Origin: Harmonia axyridis
Taxonomy: Eukaryota; Arthropoda; Insecta; Coleoptera; Coccinellidae
NCBI RefSeq assembly: GCF_914767665.1
Contig: NC_059504.1
Span: 8,062,501 to 8,126,500, forward strand
Direction of reading: 5' to 3'
DNA length: 64,000 bases
Position 1 is the first letter of the stretch. The number at the start of each line of letters is the position of its first letter. Positions 1-9,846 of this stretch are shown here, one piece after another. The notes beneath the pieces were generated by a model. The model was given only the letters and a program-made list of their open reading frames with translations, searched no databases and had not been told where the DNA came from. The position numbers and the translations under genes are program-made.

Positions 1-335
1 CGATCGATCGGATTGCTGGTATGAAATTTAAGTGCTAATGCGCCCATTTGCCACTCACCTTCTGATTGATGCTGGACAGTGGCATCATCAGATTGGTAGA
101 TATTGGAATGTCGGGGTTTTGATGTGGGATTTGATGTTTTTTCGTAGATGTGATTGGTGATAGGGTTCTTGGTAAGTTCAGGTTGTGAGGTCCAGATATT
201 TTTGTGTTTGGAGAGAGTGTTGGCGGTATGTTTATTGAGATGGTTGAGTTCGGTTAAAATTTCTGATAATAAACCTTTAGAGTCTTTACTATCTTAAACA
301 ATTTTAACACTTCCTAAAATATTCTCAGTTTCCAT
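1..335 (-). pseudogene. Partial coding-looking reading frame running off the left edge, with one in-frame stop
   Basis: On the minus strand an ATG at 333-335 starts a frame (METENILGSVKIV) that meets TAA at 294-296. The same frame then stays open for about 97 more codons to the window edge. The downstream part is rich in Asn, Thr, Ser, Lys and His and contains the stretches LLSEILTELNHLNKHTANTL and EGEWQMGALALKFH. The agreement of frame on both sides of the stop suggests one original protein broken by a single codon change, or an exon whose start lies just inside the stop. No family is recognised; a retrotransposon gag-like or other mobile-element ORF is possible because the surroundings are transposon-rich. 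Seen: open frame, stop. Inferred: that it was ever translated. Confidence 0.35.
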
Positions 336-530
336 TTTAGAAAGTGTAGAATCCAAAAATCAAAAGCTCTTCGCATGACATTTGACACAAAAATTAGTTG
401 TGATACCCCATTGATCCTAGATCGAGAATACGATCGATGAATTTTTAACATGAGAAAAAAAGAGTAACAAAATTAAAAAAAAACATTTCTCGGAATTGAT
501 CAACATTTAATCATGATATTGAAAACATAT
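336..530. other. Short AT-rich intergenic stretch, nothing recognised
   Basis: No ORF, repeat end or motif could be supported here. Confidence 0.5.
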
Positions 531-538
531 ATTGCTAG

Positions 539-1254
539 TAGGGATTCACTGCTTGACTTGATTTCAAGTCAAGCTCAAGTCAAGTAGTAGTTTTTCAATA
601 TCAAGTCGAGTCAAGTATTTATTTATCAAGTAGTTAAATCATATCAAGCTACTTGATTTTTGGAAGTTTTATTGGGTAGTATCCTATCAATAAAATATCA
701 ATTTTTTTGAAAAAGACACATTAAATCACTATAAATCATAACAAAATAAAAAATAATAAAAAATTTCTTAATATTGAGAAGCCTCCAGGCTTTGCTGGAT
801 TCCATAATTTTTCATCCAGGATCTAAGACACATATAGCAACTTGTAGATTTGTCGCCTAACCTATTACGAGTGTTTGTAACTGCAAGAGCAGCTCTGAAA
901 AATTGTCTTTCAACAGGAGCTGAAGATGCTGGCGTTACTAAAAAATCCTTGGCCATTTTGGCCAAGTTTGGAAAGATATTTTTGAAACTACCAAAATCTA
1001 CCAATAGATTTCATAGAAATGTGAGAAAACTACTAATAAAGTCACACTGACGAATGCTTCAGTCTCTCGGCGCTCGAGGAATCCCTTTATTTAGTCAAAG
1101 CTCAAATAATATCATGTAGCTTGATATCAAATCAAGCAATTTATATCTAAAATCAAGTAAGGTCAAGCTCAAGTATGTAATTTTTCACTATCTTGATTTT
1201 TAAGTCAAGTAATTGGTTAAAATGTCAAGCTATACTTGGCTTGATGAATCCCTA
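539..1254 (-). mobile_element. Non-autonomous hAT element (copy 1) with terminal inverted repeats and 8-bp target duplication
   Basis: The left end reads TAGGGATTCAC and the right end is the inverse of TAGGGATTCATCAAGCC. The flanks are ATTGCTAG (531-538) and ATTGCTAC (1255-1262), an 8-bp target duplication with one mismatch, as expected for hAT transposons. Both ends are packed with repeated CAAGTCAAG/CTTGACTTG words, probably subterminal transposase-binding repeats. Internally only the C-terminal dimerisation part of a hAT transposase remains. Related pieces lie at 7267-8040, 8823-8910 and 54032-54816. Confidence 0.85.
768..1004 (-). pseudogene. hAT transposase C-terminal dimerisation domain remnant
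   Basis: A 78-codon minus-strand frame ends with the transposase stop. It contains the hAT C-terminal dimerisation signature: FPNLAKMAKDFL, then PASSAPVERQF, then TNTRNRLGDKS. In full hAT transposases (roughly 600 residues) this block is the last about 80 residues and mediates oligomerisation. Everything upstream, including the zinc-finger BED domain and the catalytic core, is missing, so the element could only move with transposase supplied in trans. The same block is preserved in frame at 54329-54565. Confidence 0.8.
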
Positions 1255-1299
1255 ATTGCTACAATATTTTTACCGCAAAGTTTTGGAGTTATGAATTTT

Positions 1300-1985
1300 T
1301 GAAATTTGGAATGGAACTACACTTACAGATAAAAGTCCATAGGTGTTAAATCAGCACTGCGGGGGGCCAATGAATGTCACCTCTGCGAACTTACTCCATC
1401 TAGCTAAAACCAGGTTTTTTCGTTATAGATTTTTGTACTAAATGCGGTATAACGATGATCTATGCACATTCAAAGTACTTGCACTGGAGAGGTGCCAAGA
1501 TTTTGGTTATCCACTGTTGAAGCGGACTTCTCAAACTTTTTTACCCATTTCCGAATGGGAGGAATGCTTGGCGCATCATTAGAGTGACCAAAACGGATTA
1601 TTGGTGGAATTTATCCACGCTACAGTAGCAGAATTACCAATTTTGTAAAATTCGCGTACGCACAACTGGCGATTCGCTCCGAGAAACTCTTTATATCAAC
1701 TTAATTCCCAAAATCCTTGCTACCGATTGACAAATAGGCGAGCAAAACATTTTCGAGAAATGAGGTCCATATATCCACAAAAAAATTGTTCAAAAGGACC
1801 TAAGAGACATTTTTCATCTTCTTACCAATTGTATGACCATTCGAGCAGAGCCGTATACGCAATGAACCATCTCTGCACCAGCAACTCACTCGTAACAACC
1901 GTGAACTTCTTTGCCATTGAATTTCGCAAGCCATAAAACAAGTTGCAGGAAACAGTATACCGGAACATTGGTTAATAGACATAAT
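1300..1985 (-). pseudogene. Degenerate IS630/Tc1/mariner-type transposase fragment
   Basis: Translated on the minus strand in broken frames, this stretch shows a helix-turn-helix-like patch around 1470-1570 (APSIPPIRKWVKKFEKSAST). Near 1320-1370 it shows APRSADLTPMDFYL, which matches the block carrying the third catalytic aspartate in DDxD transposases (pattern PPRSxDLTPLDFFLW). The spacing between the two patches is far too short, so the central catalytic core has been deleted, and several stops interrupt it. It differs from the DD41D copies in this window. No terminal repeats were found. Confidence 0.5.
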
Positions 1986-2199
1986 TACTTATACTTGTTC
2001 CAAGTTTCGGGATCATCATCAAATGATGGATAACCTGTAATTGGAAGAGTACATTCATAAATTCAATGTAGATCTCAATTGATATTGTTCTCTCGAAGAG
2101 CTCTTGGGAAGATTTTCTTACATGCCTCAGTTGTAGGTTTCTGTAGTTTTAGTCTTGTTTCGGCAGAGAAACAATTTGCACCCGTACTGAACCTAAATA
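1986..2199. other. Non-coding, nothing recognised
   Basis: No supported ORF, terminal repeat or RNA feature was seen. Confidence 0.4.
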
Positions 2200-2445
2200 T
2201 TGAATATAGAAACTAGTACTTTCCTCCCATTGACTGTTAATATTAATTTTGCAGACACATTTCAATCATCAAAGTACTAGTTTTCCTGCCTAAGCCCAAA
2301 GTAACGACTTTCCTGCATAGGCAGCAAAATGATTTTTCACAATGGAAACAAAGCTTTCGAAATTTTCTGACAATCAATATTTTTTGTCACCTTCCTTATT
2401 TCTGGAGGAGTAAGTACTTCTGAGTCGCTATCACTGTCCATAATA
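2200..2445 (-). repeat. Dispersed repeat X, copy 1, with a conserved short reading frame
   Basis: The minus strand of this segment resembles 27215-27450 (plus strand), and its distal part resembles 35840-35925. Shared features are an ATG (2439-2441) starting MDSDSDSEVLTPPEIR, a CTGCCTA..GCAG palindromic word, and a block reading like AATATTxxCxGTCAAT. The frame here stops after 34 residues (2337-2441). DD41D copy A lies immediately next to the ATG (its TA duplication is at 2444-2445). The ORF start looks like the acidic N-terminus of some transposon protein, but the family is not identified. Confidence 0.5.
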
Positions 2446-3325
2446 ACGGGTGTTTTTTTTTTGGAGGTATATAACTTTAAGTTGGTATTACTGTTCAAGA
2501 TGGCGACCGATTTAACAGCTGTCAAGTGATTTATTCTCAGTTTGATTTGGCAATTCATCATGAATATACTCACGCCTGAACAACGCTTGCAAATAGTGCA
2601 ATTTTATTTCGAAAATAATGGTTCTGTGCGGAATACGTATCGCGCACTACGTCCATTAGCGATGAAGCGCACTTCTGGTTGAATGGCTACGTCAACAAAC
2701 AAAACTGCCGCATTTGGAGTGAAGCTAATCTTCAAGTGTATGTCGAAACACCGTTACATCCAGAAAAACTGACCGTTTGGTGCGCTTTATGGGCTGGTGG
2801 AATCATTGGTCCGTACTTCTTCAAAAACGATGATGGCCAGAACTTTTTCATTCCTGAATTGAACAACCATGATGTCCAGGAGCTGTGGTTCCAACAAGAC
2901 GGGGCAACATGTCACACAGCTCGTGCAACAATCGATTTATTGAAAGACACCGCCTAATTTCACGTTTTGGACCTGTGAATTGGCCTCCAAGATCTTGTGA
3001 TTTAACACCGCTAGATTACTTTCTGTGGGGCTTTGTGAAGTCATTGGTCTATGCGGATAAGCCACAAACCCTTGACCATTTGGAAGACAACATTCGCCGT
3101 GTTATTGCCGATATACGGCCACAAATGTTGGAAAAAGTCATCGAAAATTGGACGTCCAGATTGGACTACATCCGAGCCAGCCGTGGCGGTCATATGCCAG
3201 AAATCATATTTAAAATGTAATGCCACAAGATTATCTCGAGGATAAATAAAATTCATGTCAATCGAATAATCCATCGTTATTTTATTGCAATTAAAAGTTC
3301 TATAGCTCTAAAAAAAAACACCCTT
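2446..3325 (+). mobile_element. Mariner-related DD41D element, copy A (internally deleted, dead)
   Basis: It begins ACGGGTGTTTTTTTTTGGAGG and ends with CTCTAAAAAAAAACACCCTT, which are imperfect inverted ends, flanked by TA (2444-2445 and 3326-3327). The transposase remnant runs 2560-3220: an intact N-terminal helix-turn-helix start, then a deletion joining CGTCCATT to AGCGATGAAG just before the first catalytic Asp. Further deletions lie near 2841 (about 40 bp missing relative to copy B) and 2950 (about 10 bp). QQDGATCHTA and LTPLDYFLWG, with the second and third catalytic Asp, are still readable. Confidence 0.85.
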
Positions 3326-4742
3326 TATATACAAAGATTGATTGATATCTATTGAATCAACTTTTGCGTTGTTGAATCTTTCAAAACACTCTTTTAATTT
3401 TGTGGATTTTTTCATTTTCAACAGAACTCCGAACTGTTCCATCTAAGCTTATATCATAAAAATCCTTACATTCAACAACGAAATATCTTCTTCTTCATGC
3501 TACATTCAATAAAAAAGCACAATCTGGGCAAATTGTAAACTCGACTTAACTACCCTCAGTAATGTAATAATTCGGTTATATTAAGGCGTATACCAACATG
3601 AAGTTACAACGTTGCTCTGCCATCCAATAGGGGTCTACAAAATTACACAAATGTGAAATAAATGACTGGCATGGCAATCAGATGGTGGTAAGAAAGGGCC
3701 CTCTTGAGTTCACCATGCGTGCTAGACAGGCGTTGTGTACAGTTTATTCATCATTTAAGGCCTAATTGGCTCTTATGCTTTGATAGCTCTTGATTTTTTC
3801 AATCCGATATTCCATCGATAATGGTGGAAAGAGACATTGTGATATTTAATAGCGGAAAAAACGGGACTTATATAAATTAATAACAATTAAATTAGATGAT
3901 ACACTGGGAAAGGAATAATAATTATTTCCATTCTGATCTTGACATCCGTGATTGTTCCATTTATGGCATCAATCATCATAATGACATTTAGAAGTAAGTA
4001 ATTGAGCTCTCAGTGCACATTCATTAATTAAGGGAAGAGAATCAGTGTTATCATTGTATCTTTTCACAGAGGAGTTTTTGCGTATTTTTCAATGGCATCT
4101 AATAGAAACATACTTTGGAACTAAATTTTTTTGACATATTGTGGATACTTGAGAGAATACTATATCTAATAGTTTTTAATGTTCTTGATCAAAGTTTTTC
4201 TTTTTTTTGTTGGTGAATCCTTGTAATTAGTTTATTCTATTAGGATATAATTTATGTTAAATAAATAGAGAACATAACATCGACAATCCAGAAAAACAAA
4301 AAATCAGAGGATAGTAAACTTTGTGGTCTCGTTAATAATAGTTGGCTGAATAATGAATATCTGTTACCAATTTAAGTTAAATATTATCGAAGTGACGTCT
4401 CATTTACCTAATCTTCGATTAATTCAGATATTATTCATTACTTGGCTATAAAACTCGAATGATATACTCAGAAAAGTCTTTTCTTTTAGACTTTTAGAGG
4501 AACTGAATTTTGTCGGTGATTTATATGTTGACTAAAAATTTCAGCGAATTGCATTGAATAATTTCTGTAGTAAGAAATTTCCTCATGAGATTTGGCAAAA
4601 GCCTTAGTATGAATAATTGGATAGAATCTGTATTTCATGAGGAAAATAAAATTTTCATATTTTCAATAAGACATTGGGCGAATTTGGCTATCGTGAAATA
4701 TACGTGTATTCTTCTGTTGAATTATAATATTTCTCACAACTA
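3326..4742. other. Non-coding stretch; no gene seen
   Basis: No ORF of interest. The segment 3580-3790 is less AT-rich than its surroundings, contains no repeat shared with the rest of the window, and could be regulatory DNA. The rest is AT-rich with no recognisable structure. Confidence 0.4.
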
Positions 4743-5684
4743 ACAGGTGTTTTTTCTCGAGGTATATAATTTTATGTGGGCACTGTTACTGTTCAAGATG
4801 GCGACCGATTCAACAGCTGTCAAGTGATCTATTCTCAGTTTGGTTTGGCAATTCATCATGAATAGGCTCACGCCTGAACAACGCTTACAAATGGTGCAAT
4901 TTTATTTCGAAAATAATGGTTCTGTGCGGAATACGTATCGCGCACTACGTCATTTTATTTTGTTTAGCGATGAAGCGCACTTCTGGTTGAATGGCTACGT
5001 CAACAAACAAAACTGCCGCCTTTGGAGTTAAGCTAAACCTCAAGTGTATGTCGAAACACCGTTACATCCGGAAAAACTGACTGTTTGGTGCGCTTTATGG
5101 GCTGGTGGAATCATTGGTCCGTACTTCTTCAAAAACGATGACGGCCAGAACGTTACAGTCAATGGTGATCGGTATAGAGCCATGATTACTAACTTTTTCA
5201 TTCCTGAATTGAACAACCATGATTTCCAGGAGCTGTGGTTCCAACAAGACGGCGCAACATGTCACACAGCTCGTGCCACAATCGATTTATTGAAAGACAC
5301 GTTTGGTGACCGCCTAATTTCACGTTTTGGACCTGTGAATTGGCCTCCAAGATATTGTGATTTAACACCGCTAGACTACTTTCTGTGGGGCTATGTAAAG
5401 TCATTGGTCTATGCGGATAAGCCACAAACCCTTGACCATTTGGAAGACAACATTCGCCGTGTTATTGCCGATATACGGCCACAAATGTTGGAAAAAGTCA
5501 TCGAAAATTGGACGTCCAGATTGGACTACATCCGAGCCAGCCGTGGCGATCATATGCCAGAAATCATATTTAAAATGTAATGCCACAAGATTATCTCGCG
5601 GATAAATGAAATTCATGTCAATCGAATAATCCATCGTTGTTTTATTGCGATTTAAAGTTATATAGCTCTAAAAAAAACACCCTT
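4743..5684 (+). mobile_element. Mariner-related DD41D element, copy B (best preserved of the deleted copies)
   Basis: Its ends match copies A, D and E (ACAGGTGTTTTTTCTCGAGG left, CTCTAAAAAAAACACCCTT right) and it is flanked by TA at 4741-4742 and 5685-5686. It carries the same region-specific deletion between the N-terminal domain and the first catalytic Asp as copy C, but here the junction is in frame. Length is 942 bp against about 1.3 kb for complete elements of this superfamily. Confidence 0.9.
4858..5580 (+). pseudogene. DD41D transposase, internally deleted, one nonsense codon
   Basis: ATG 4858 to TAA 5578-5580 is one frame of 241 codons, interrupted only by TAA at 5029-5031 where the other copies have GAA or GAG. 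The order is: N-terminal MNRLTPEQRLQMVQFYF (first helices of the DNA-binding domain), an abrupt join at RALR/HFILF, FSDEAHFWLNGY (first catalytic Asp), a VWCALWAGGIIGPYFF strand, QQDGATCHTA (second Asp), and CDLTPLDYFLWG (third Asp). I count 41 residues between the second and third Asp, hence DD41D (known families: rosa, Visitor). Roughly 100 or more residues covering the rest of the DNA-binding region and linker are missing, so it was not a functional transposase even before the stop. Confidence 0.85.
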
Positions 5685-7260
5685 TATAACTCGAACTTAA
5701 AGACTGTCAGTTAATTAACAACTCTGACCTCTCTTTTGAGCGCTCTCTTCCCGAACAAAACGCTTTATTATATGTCTATAATTTTCGAATTTTATTGTTT
5801 TTTTTCACTTTGCATTGTGAAAAAAAGAAGTTTAGATTTCTCATAAAAAATTGAATAAAACTAAGTATGAAATTTCATTTGACAAACAAATATTCTCTCA
5901 TCAAGATTCAAGAGAAAAACATGATGGATCAAGTGCAGCGAGCAAAGAGGAAAGAATGAAAAGCCCGTGCTAATGGAAAAATCCTGTGACAAATTTTCCA
6001 GACGTGTTTCATGAACATCCGAGCGTACAATAAAAACTAGTTTTCCATTGTGTGTGAATGCAAAATGGTTTGTTATAGAGTCAATAAAGGTCTCCATTTA
6101 TCCGGGGCCAATTTAAATAGAGCCATTGTTCATTATTTTCAAATTTTGCATTTGAAGTACGCAAAACGAAATCGGCTCTGTTCGGCTGTATTTTGCGCAC
6201 GTACCAGGACGCGAACGAATTTACACTGAAATATTGACAAAACAAAATAGGCCGATTTGATTTCCAACATAATATTGAATAAATATCCCGGGATGAATAG
6301 TTGGCGCTGGACAGGTGAATAAATATTTTCTAGTATGGCAGCGTGGGGGCGATTAGGGTTTTTCCCGGTTATTTTTGTTGTAATTCCAATGGAAAATTCA
6401 TGAAGTTTTTGTTTTCGGATGTACTTTTCACTTTACGAATAGAATGATTATTTGGCAGGATCAAAATGGAGATGAATGAATTTTCCATTTCCGCAATTTT
6501 CAATTGGGAATATAGGCTGGTGAAAATGTGGATGTTTGTGTCTTTTTTTGTTAGTTTAGCTCTAGCTGTTAATAAATAACAATCAAGCGTAAAAATACAC
6601 TCAACATTGACCATTGTACAAATATAATATTTCCGAGAACAAGCTGTAATGCAGCGGGTTTTTCAAGAAACTATTACATATTTTCAAAGATATACCTGAT
6701 TATAACATCGAACTGCAAAAATAGTAGGATTGTAAAATTTTGTCTTACATTTTCCTAAATTCAACGAGTGAGGTCGTTGCAACAAATAACTTTTCAAATA
6801 TCATTGTAAAAACTACAACATTTGTACTTAATCATATGAGGATTATGTTTTGATCCTGATGCTATTTTATGAGAATTTTGATTAGCAGCAAATATATGGT
6901 TTTTCTCTTTTAATTTTGAAGTTTCCTATGATGTTCTGCATCTAGTTTTAGATATGGTTTCGAGGAGAGAGCCTTGGATGCCTCATAATTTTAATTAGCT
7001 CATTAACTCCTTTTGAGGTCAATACTGAAATGACAGATGTTCTATGGGAATGGTCAGAAATTTTTTCATGCTTGTTGCAAATATTGATATTGAATTTATC
7101 TCTAGAGGCATGTTTTTGCAATTCCTCTTTCTTAATTTGGATGTGTTGATGTATAGTCGAATAAACTCTATCAGCTGGTGGGTTCATTTAGATTTGTCGA
7201 TCTTTTTTTTATGAGCTTAAGGTATATAAGCAAACGGAACATTAATCTTTATTTTTCTCT
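5685..7260. other. Non-coding stretch with a candidate regulatory patch
   Basis: No gene. The segment 6100-6360 is markedly less AT-rich and repeat-free, with Sox-like CATTGTTCATT at the start and CCCGGGAT, GGCGCTGG and GTGGGGGCGAT words later. It is a candidate conserved enhancer of the neighbouring POU gene by position only. The rest (6360-7260) is AT-rich with no structure seen. Confidence 0.3.
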
Positions 7261-7266
7261 AACCAT

Positions 7267-8040
7267 TTGACTCGATTTTAGATATTTACAGCTTGACTTG
7301 ATATCAGGCTACTTGATTTTACTTGAGTTTGAAATGCACGCGTCACACGACATATTTTTCTGCAATATAGTGCTCGCTTAGACTAAATAAGGGGGTTCCT
7401 CGAACACCGAGAGACTGAAGCATTCGCCAGGGTGACTTTATTAGTAGTTTTCTCACATTTCTATGAAATCTTTTGGTAGATTTTGGTAGGTTCAGAATAG
7501 TTATTTATAATACAAGTGCAGAAGGCATTGATATTCTTCCACGAGTTCAAAATCCAAAAACGAGCCACGAAGTGGCGAGTTTTGGAATAAACGAGTGGTA
7601 GAATGAGCCTTCTGTACGAGTATTATACATTATTTTCTCTAATTCATTGCATTTTCATCGAAATTAATGAAATATTTCCATCAATATAATTTAGTGATTT
7701 TTGCATTGAAAAATGTTGGTTGGCAGAACTGATTTCTTTAAGGCAAATTGATGAATTGACAGATAAAGCCGTGGTGGAAAGTTCGGAGTACCGACATAGA
7801 ATAATAAAATATAACCATGAAAACTGTGCGTTTCTGATATATTCTCGCACGATTTTGTTCTATAAGATATGGAAGAATGAACGGAATAACCACAGAATTA
7901 GAGAAACATCTTTCCAAAATTGGCCAAAATATCCATGAATTTTTTTTATCAACGCCAGCAACTTTAGCTCCTGTTGAAAGACAAATTTTTTCAGAGCTTC
8001 TCTTACAGCGACAAATTATTTTATTGATGTTTTATGGCCA
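7267..8040 (+). mobile_element. hAT element copy 2, both ends lost, interrupted by repeat Y
   Basis: The sequence follows hAT copy 4 (54100-54470): the CTTGACTTGATAT block, the GCACGCGTC block, and GAGAGACTGAAGCATTCGCC. It is broken at about 7493 by an unrelated 410-bp element and resumes at about 7906 with the transposase C-terminus (SKIGQNIHEFFLSTPATLAP, VERQ). The terminal TAGGGATTCA repeats are absent on both sides. The right limit is uncertain. Confidence 0.7.
7493..7905 (+). mobile_element. Unclassified element Y, copy 1 (nested in hAT copy 2)
   Basis: This is about 95 percent identical by eye to 47755-48156. Near the left end it has a layered hairpin: TGCAGAAGGC pairs with GCCTTCTGTAC, CCACGAG with CGAGTGG, and GCCACGAAGTGGC is a perfect inner stem. 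Downstream is a frame reading AELISLRQIDELTDKAV and then IIKYNHENCAFLIYSR in both copies. AGAA borders both ends of both copies, either as a 4-bp duplication or as part of the element. The hAT sequence it interrupts gives the boundaries directly. The superfamily is not recognised. Confidence 0.6.
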
Positions 8041-8822
8041 ATCTGTGAAACACTCATTGAAATATATTCGATCAACTACAAATTCAAAGATCGTTTGGAG
8101 AATTTCTCTCGAATTTCTCATCTAAAAGTTGCGTCTTCCAAAAAAAAAATTAATCCACTTTCTGGCCAGAAATGTCCATACTCATACCATCCGAGAGAGC
8201 AATTATCTGTTGGCATTCGCCAGCAGTTAAAAATTAACGATATCTGGCGTTTCATAGAGGGGCATACAAACCTGATTATCCTCATAAATCATCCACAAAA
8301 ATAATTCACTTCTTTCTATATCTTCATTTTGTCGAAATTAAGTTGGCATTCTGTGAAATAATATCGCGGAAATACCTACTTTTTATCCCGAATGTTTATC
8401 GTGTGATTTGAGCAGAGTTGGGGGACCCGTTTAAAATGCCTGGTCTTCACCAAACGGTCCTCTCTTCAGATACAGTCGGGCCAAAACCTGTTTTTGAGTT
8501 TTCAAGAATTCATTCATTATATCAGCGATATGTGTTTCGCTCCGTGTCCGATTCTGTTTGCTTTGAATCGAAATCTACGTGTGGGATTTATTTACAGTGG
8601 AAAAAAGAATGAAGGTCCAAATCCTCCGGTCTGAAATGTACGAGATGTCGAGATCCCGTTGAAAAAGTTGAACCATTCGATTTTAAATTTTTTTTCGGGC
8701 GATACTCACGGCCGGATGGCTCTGGTTTTGTCTGGTAGACGGGCGAGGAATTTTCCACAGAAAAAATGACGAGATTTTCGATTGATAAGTTACGTTGAAA
8801 GCAATAGAAAAAAATATGTTTC
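8041..8822. other. Non-coding, repeat-free stretch
   Basis: No gene seen. The segment 8400-8790 is less AT-rich than the surroundings and shows no repeat within the window; a small frame at 8418-8612 has no recognisable domain. It may be regulatory. Confidence 0.3.
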
Positions 8823-8910
8823 TTATTAGGGATTCACGGCTTGGTTGGATTTTCAAGCTACTTGGCTCAAGCTTGACTCTCAAGTCAAGTCAAATATTTA
8901 ATTATCAAGT
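8823..8910 (+). mobile_element. hAT terminal fragment (copy 3)
   Basis: It starts TAGGGATTCACGGCTTG and continues with the CAAGTCAAGTCAAATATTTA subterminal repeats of hAT copy 1. It is cut at 8910 by DD41D copy C, which used the TA of CAAGTA as target. No continuation of hAT is recognisable beyond copy C. Confidence 0.65.
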
Positions 8911-8911
8911 A

Positions 8912-9846
8912 TGATTTTTTTTCGAGGTATATAACTTTAAGTTGGCATTACTCCTCAAGATGGCGACCGATTTAACAGCTGTCAAGTGATTTATTCTCAG
9001 TTTGGTTTTACAATTCATCATGAATAGACTCACGCCTGAACAACGCTTGCAAATAGTGCAATTTTATTTCGAAAATAATGGTTCTGTGCGGAATACGTAT
9101 AGCGCACTACGTCCATTTTATTTTGTTTAGCGATGAAGCGCACTTCTGGTTGAATGGCTACCTCAACAAACAAAACTGCCGCATTTGGAGTGAAGCTAAT
9201 CCTCAAGTGTATGTCGAATCACCGTTACATCCAGAAAAACTGACTGTTTGGTGCGCTTTATGGGCTGGTGGAATCATTGGTCCGTACTTCTTCAAAAACG
9301 ATGATGGCCAGAACGTTACAGTCAATGGTGATCGGTATAGAGCCATGATAACTAACTTTTTCATTCCTGAATTGAACAACCATGATGTCCAGGAGCTGTG
9401 GTTCCAACAAGGCGGCGCAACATGTCACAGAGCTCGTGCCACAATCGATTTATTGAAAGACACGTTTGGTGACCACCTAATTTCACGTTTTGGACCTGTG
9501 AATTGGCCTCCAAGATTTTGTGATTTAACACCGCTAGACTACTTTCTGTGAGGCTATGTAAAGTTATTGGTCTATGCGGATAAGCCACAAACCCTTGACC
9601 ATTTGGAAGACAACATTCGCCGTGTTATTGCCGATATACGGCCACAAATGTTGGAAAAAGTCATCGAAAATTGGATGTCCAGATCGGACTACATCCGAGC
9701 CAGCCGTGGCTGTCATATGCCAGAAATCATATTTAAAATGTAATGGCACAAGATTATCTTGTAGATAAATAAAATTCATGTCAATCGAGTAATCCATCGT
9801 TGTTTTATTGCAATTTAAAGTTCTATAGCTCTAAAAAAACACTCTT
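8912..9846 (+). mobile_element. Mariner-related DD41D element, copy C
   Basis: The left end is eroded (TGATTTTTTTTCGAGG in place of GGTGTTTT); the right end ends AAAAAAACACTCTT. The transposase remnant runs 9020-9743. The deletion junction has one extra C compared with copy B, so the N-terminal part is out of frame with the catalytic part. TGG to TGA at 9549-9551 stops the frame in the FLWG block. It is inserted in a hAT end at 8910. Confidence 0.85.

Noticed and set aside
3041..3274. Minus-strand 77-aa ORFs repeated in several DD41D copies
   Set aside because: They are antisense shadows of the transposase C-terminus, recurring only because the element is repeated.
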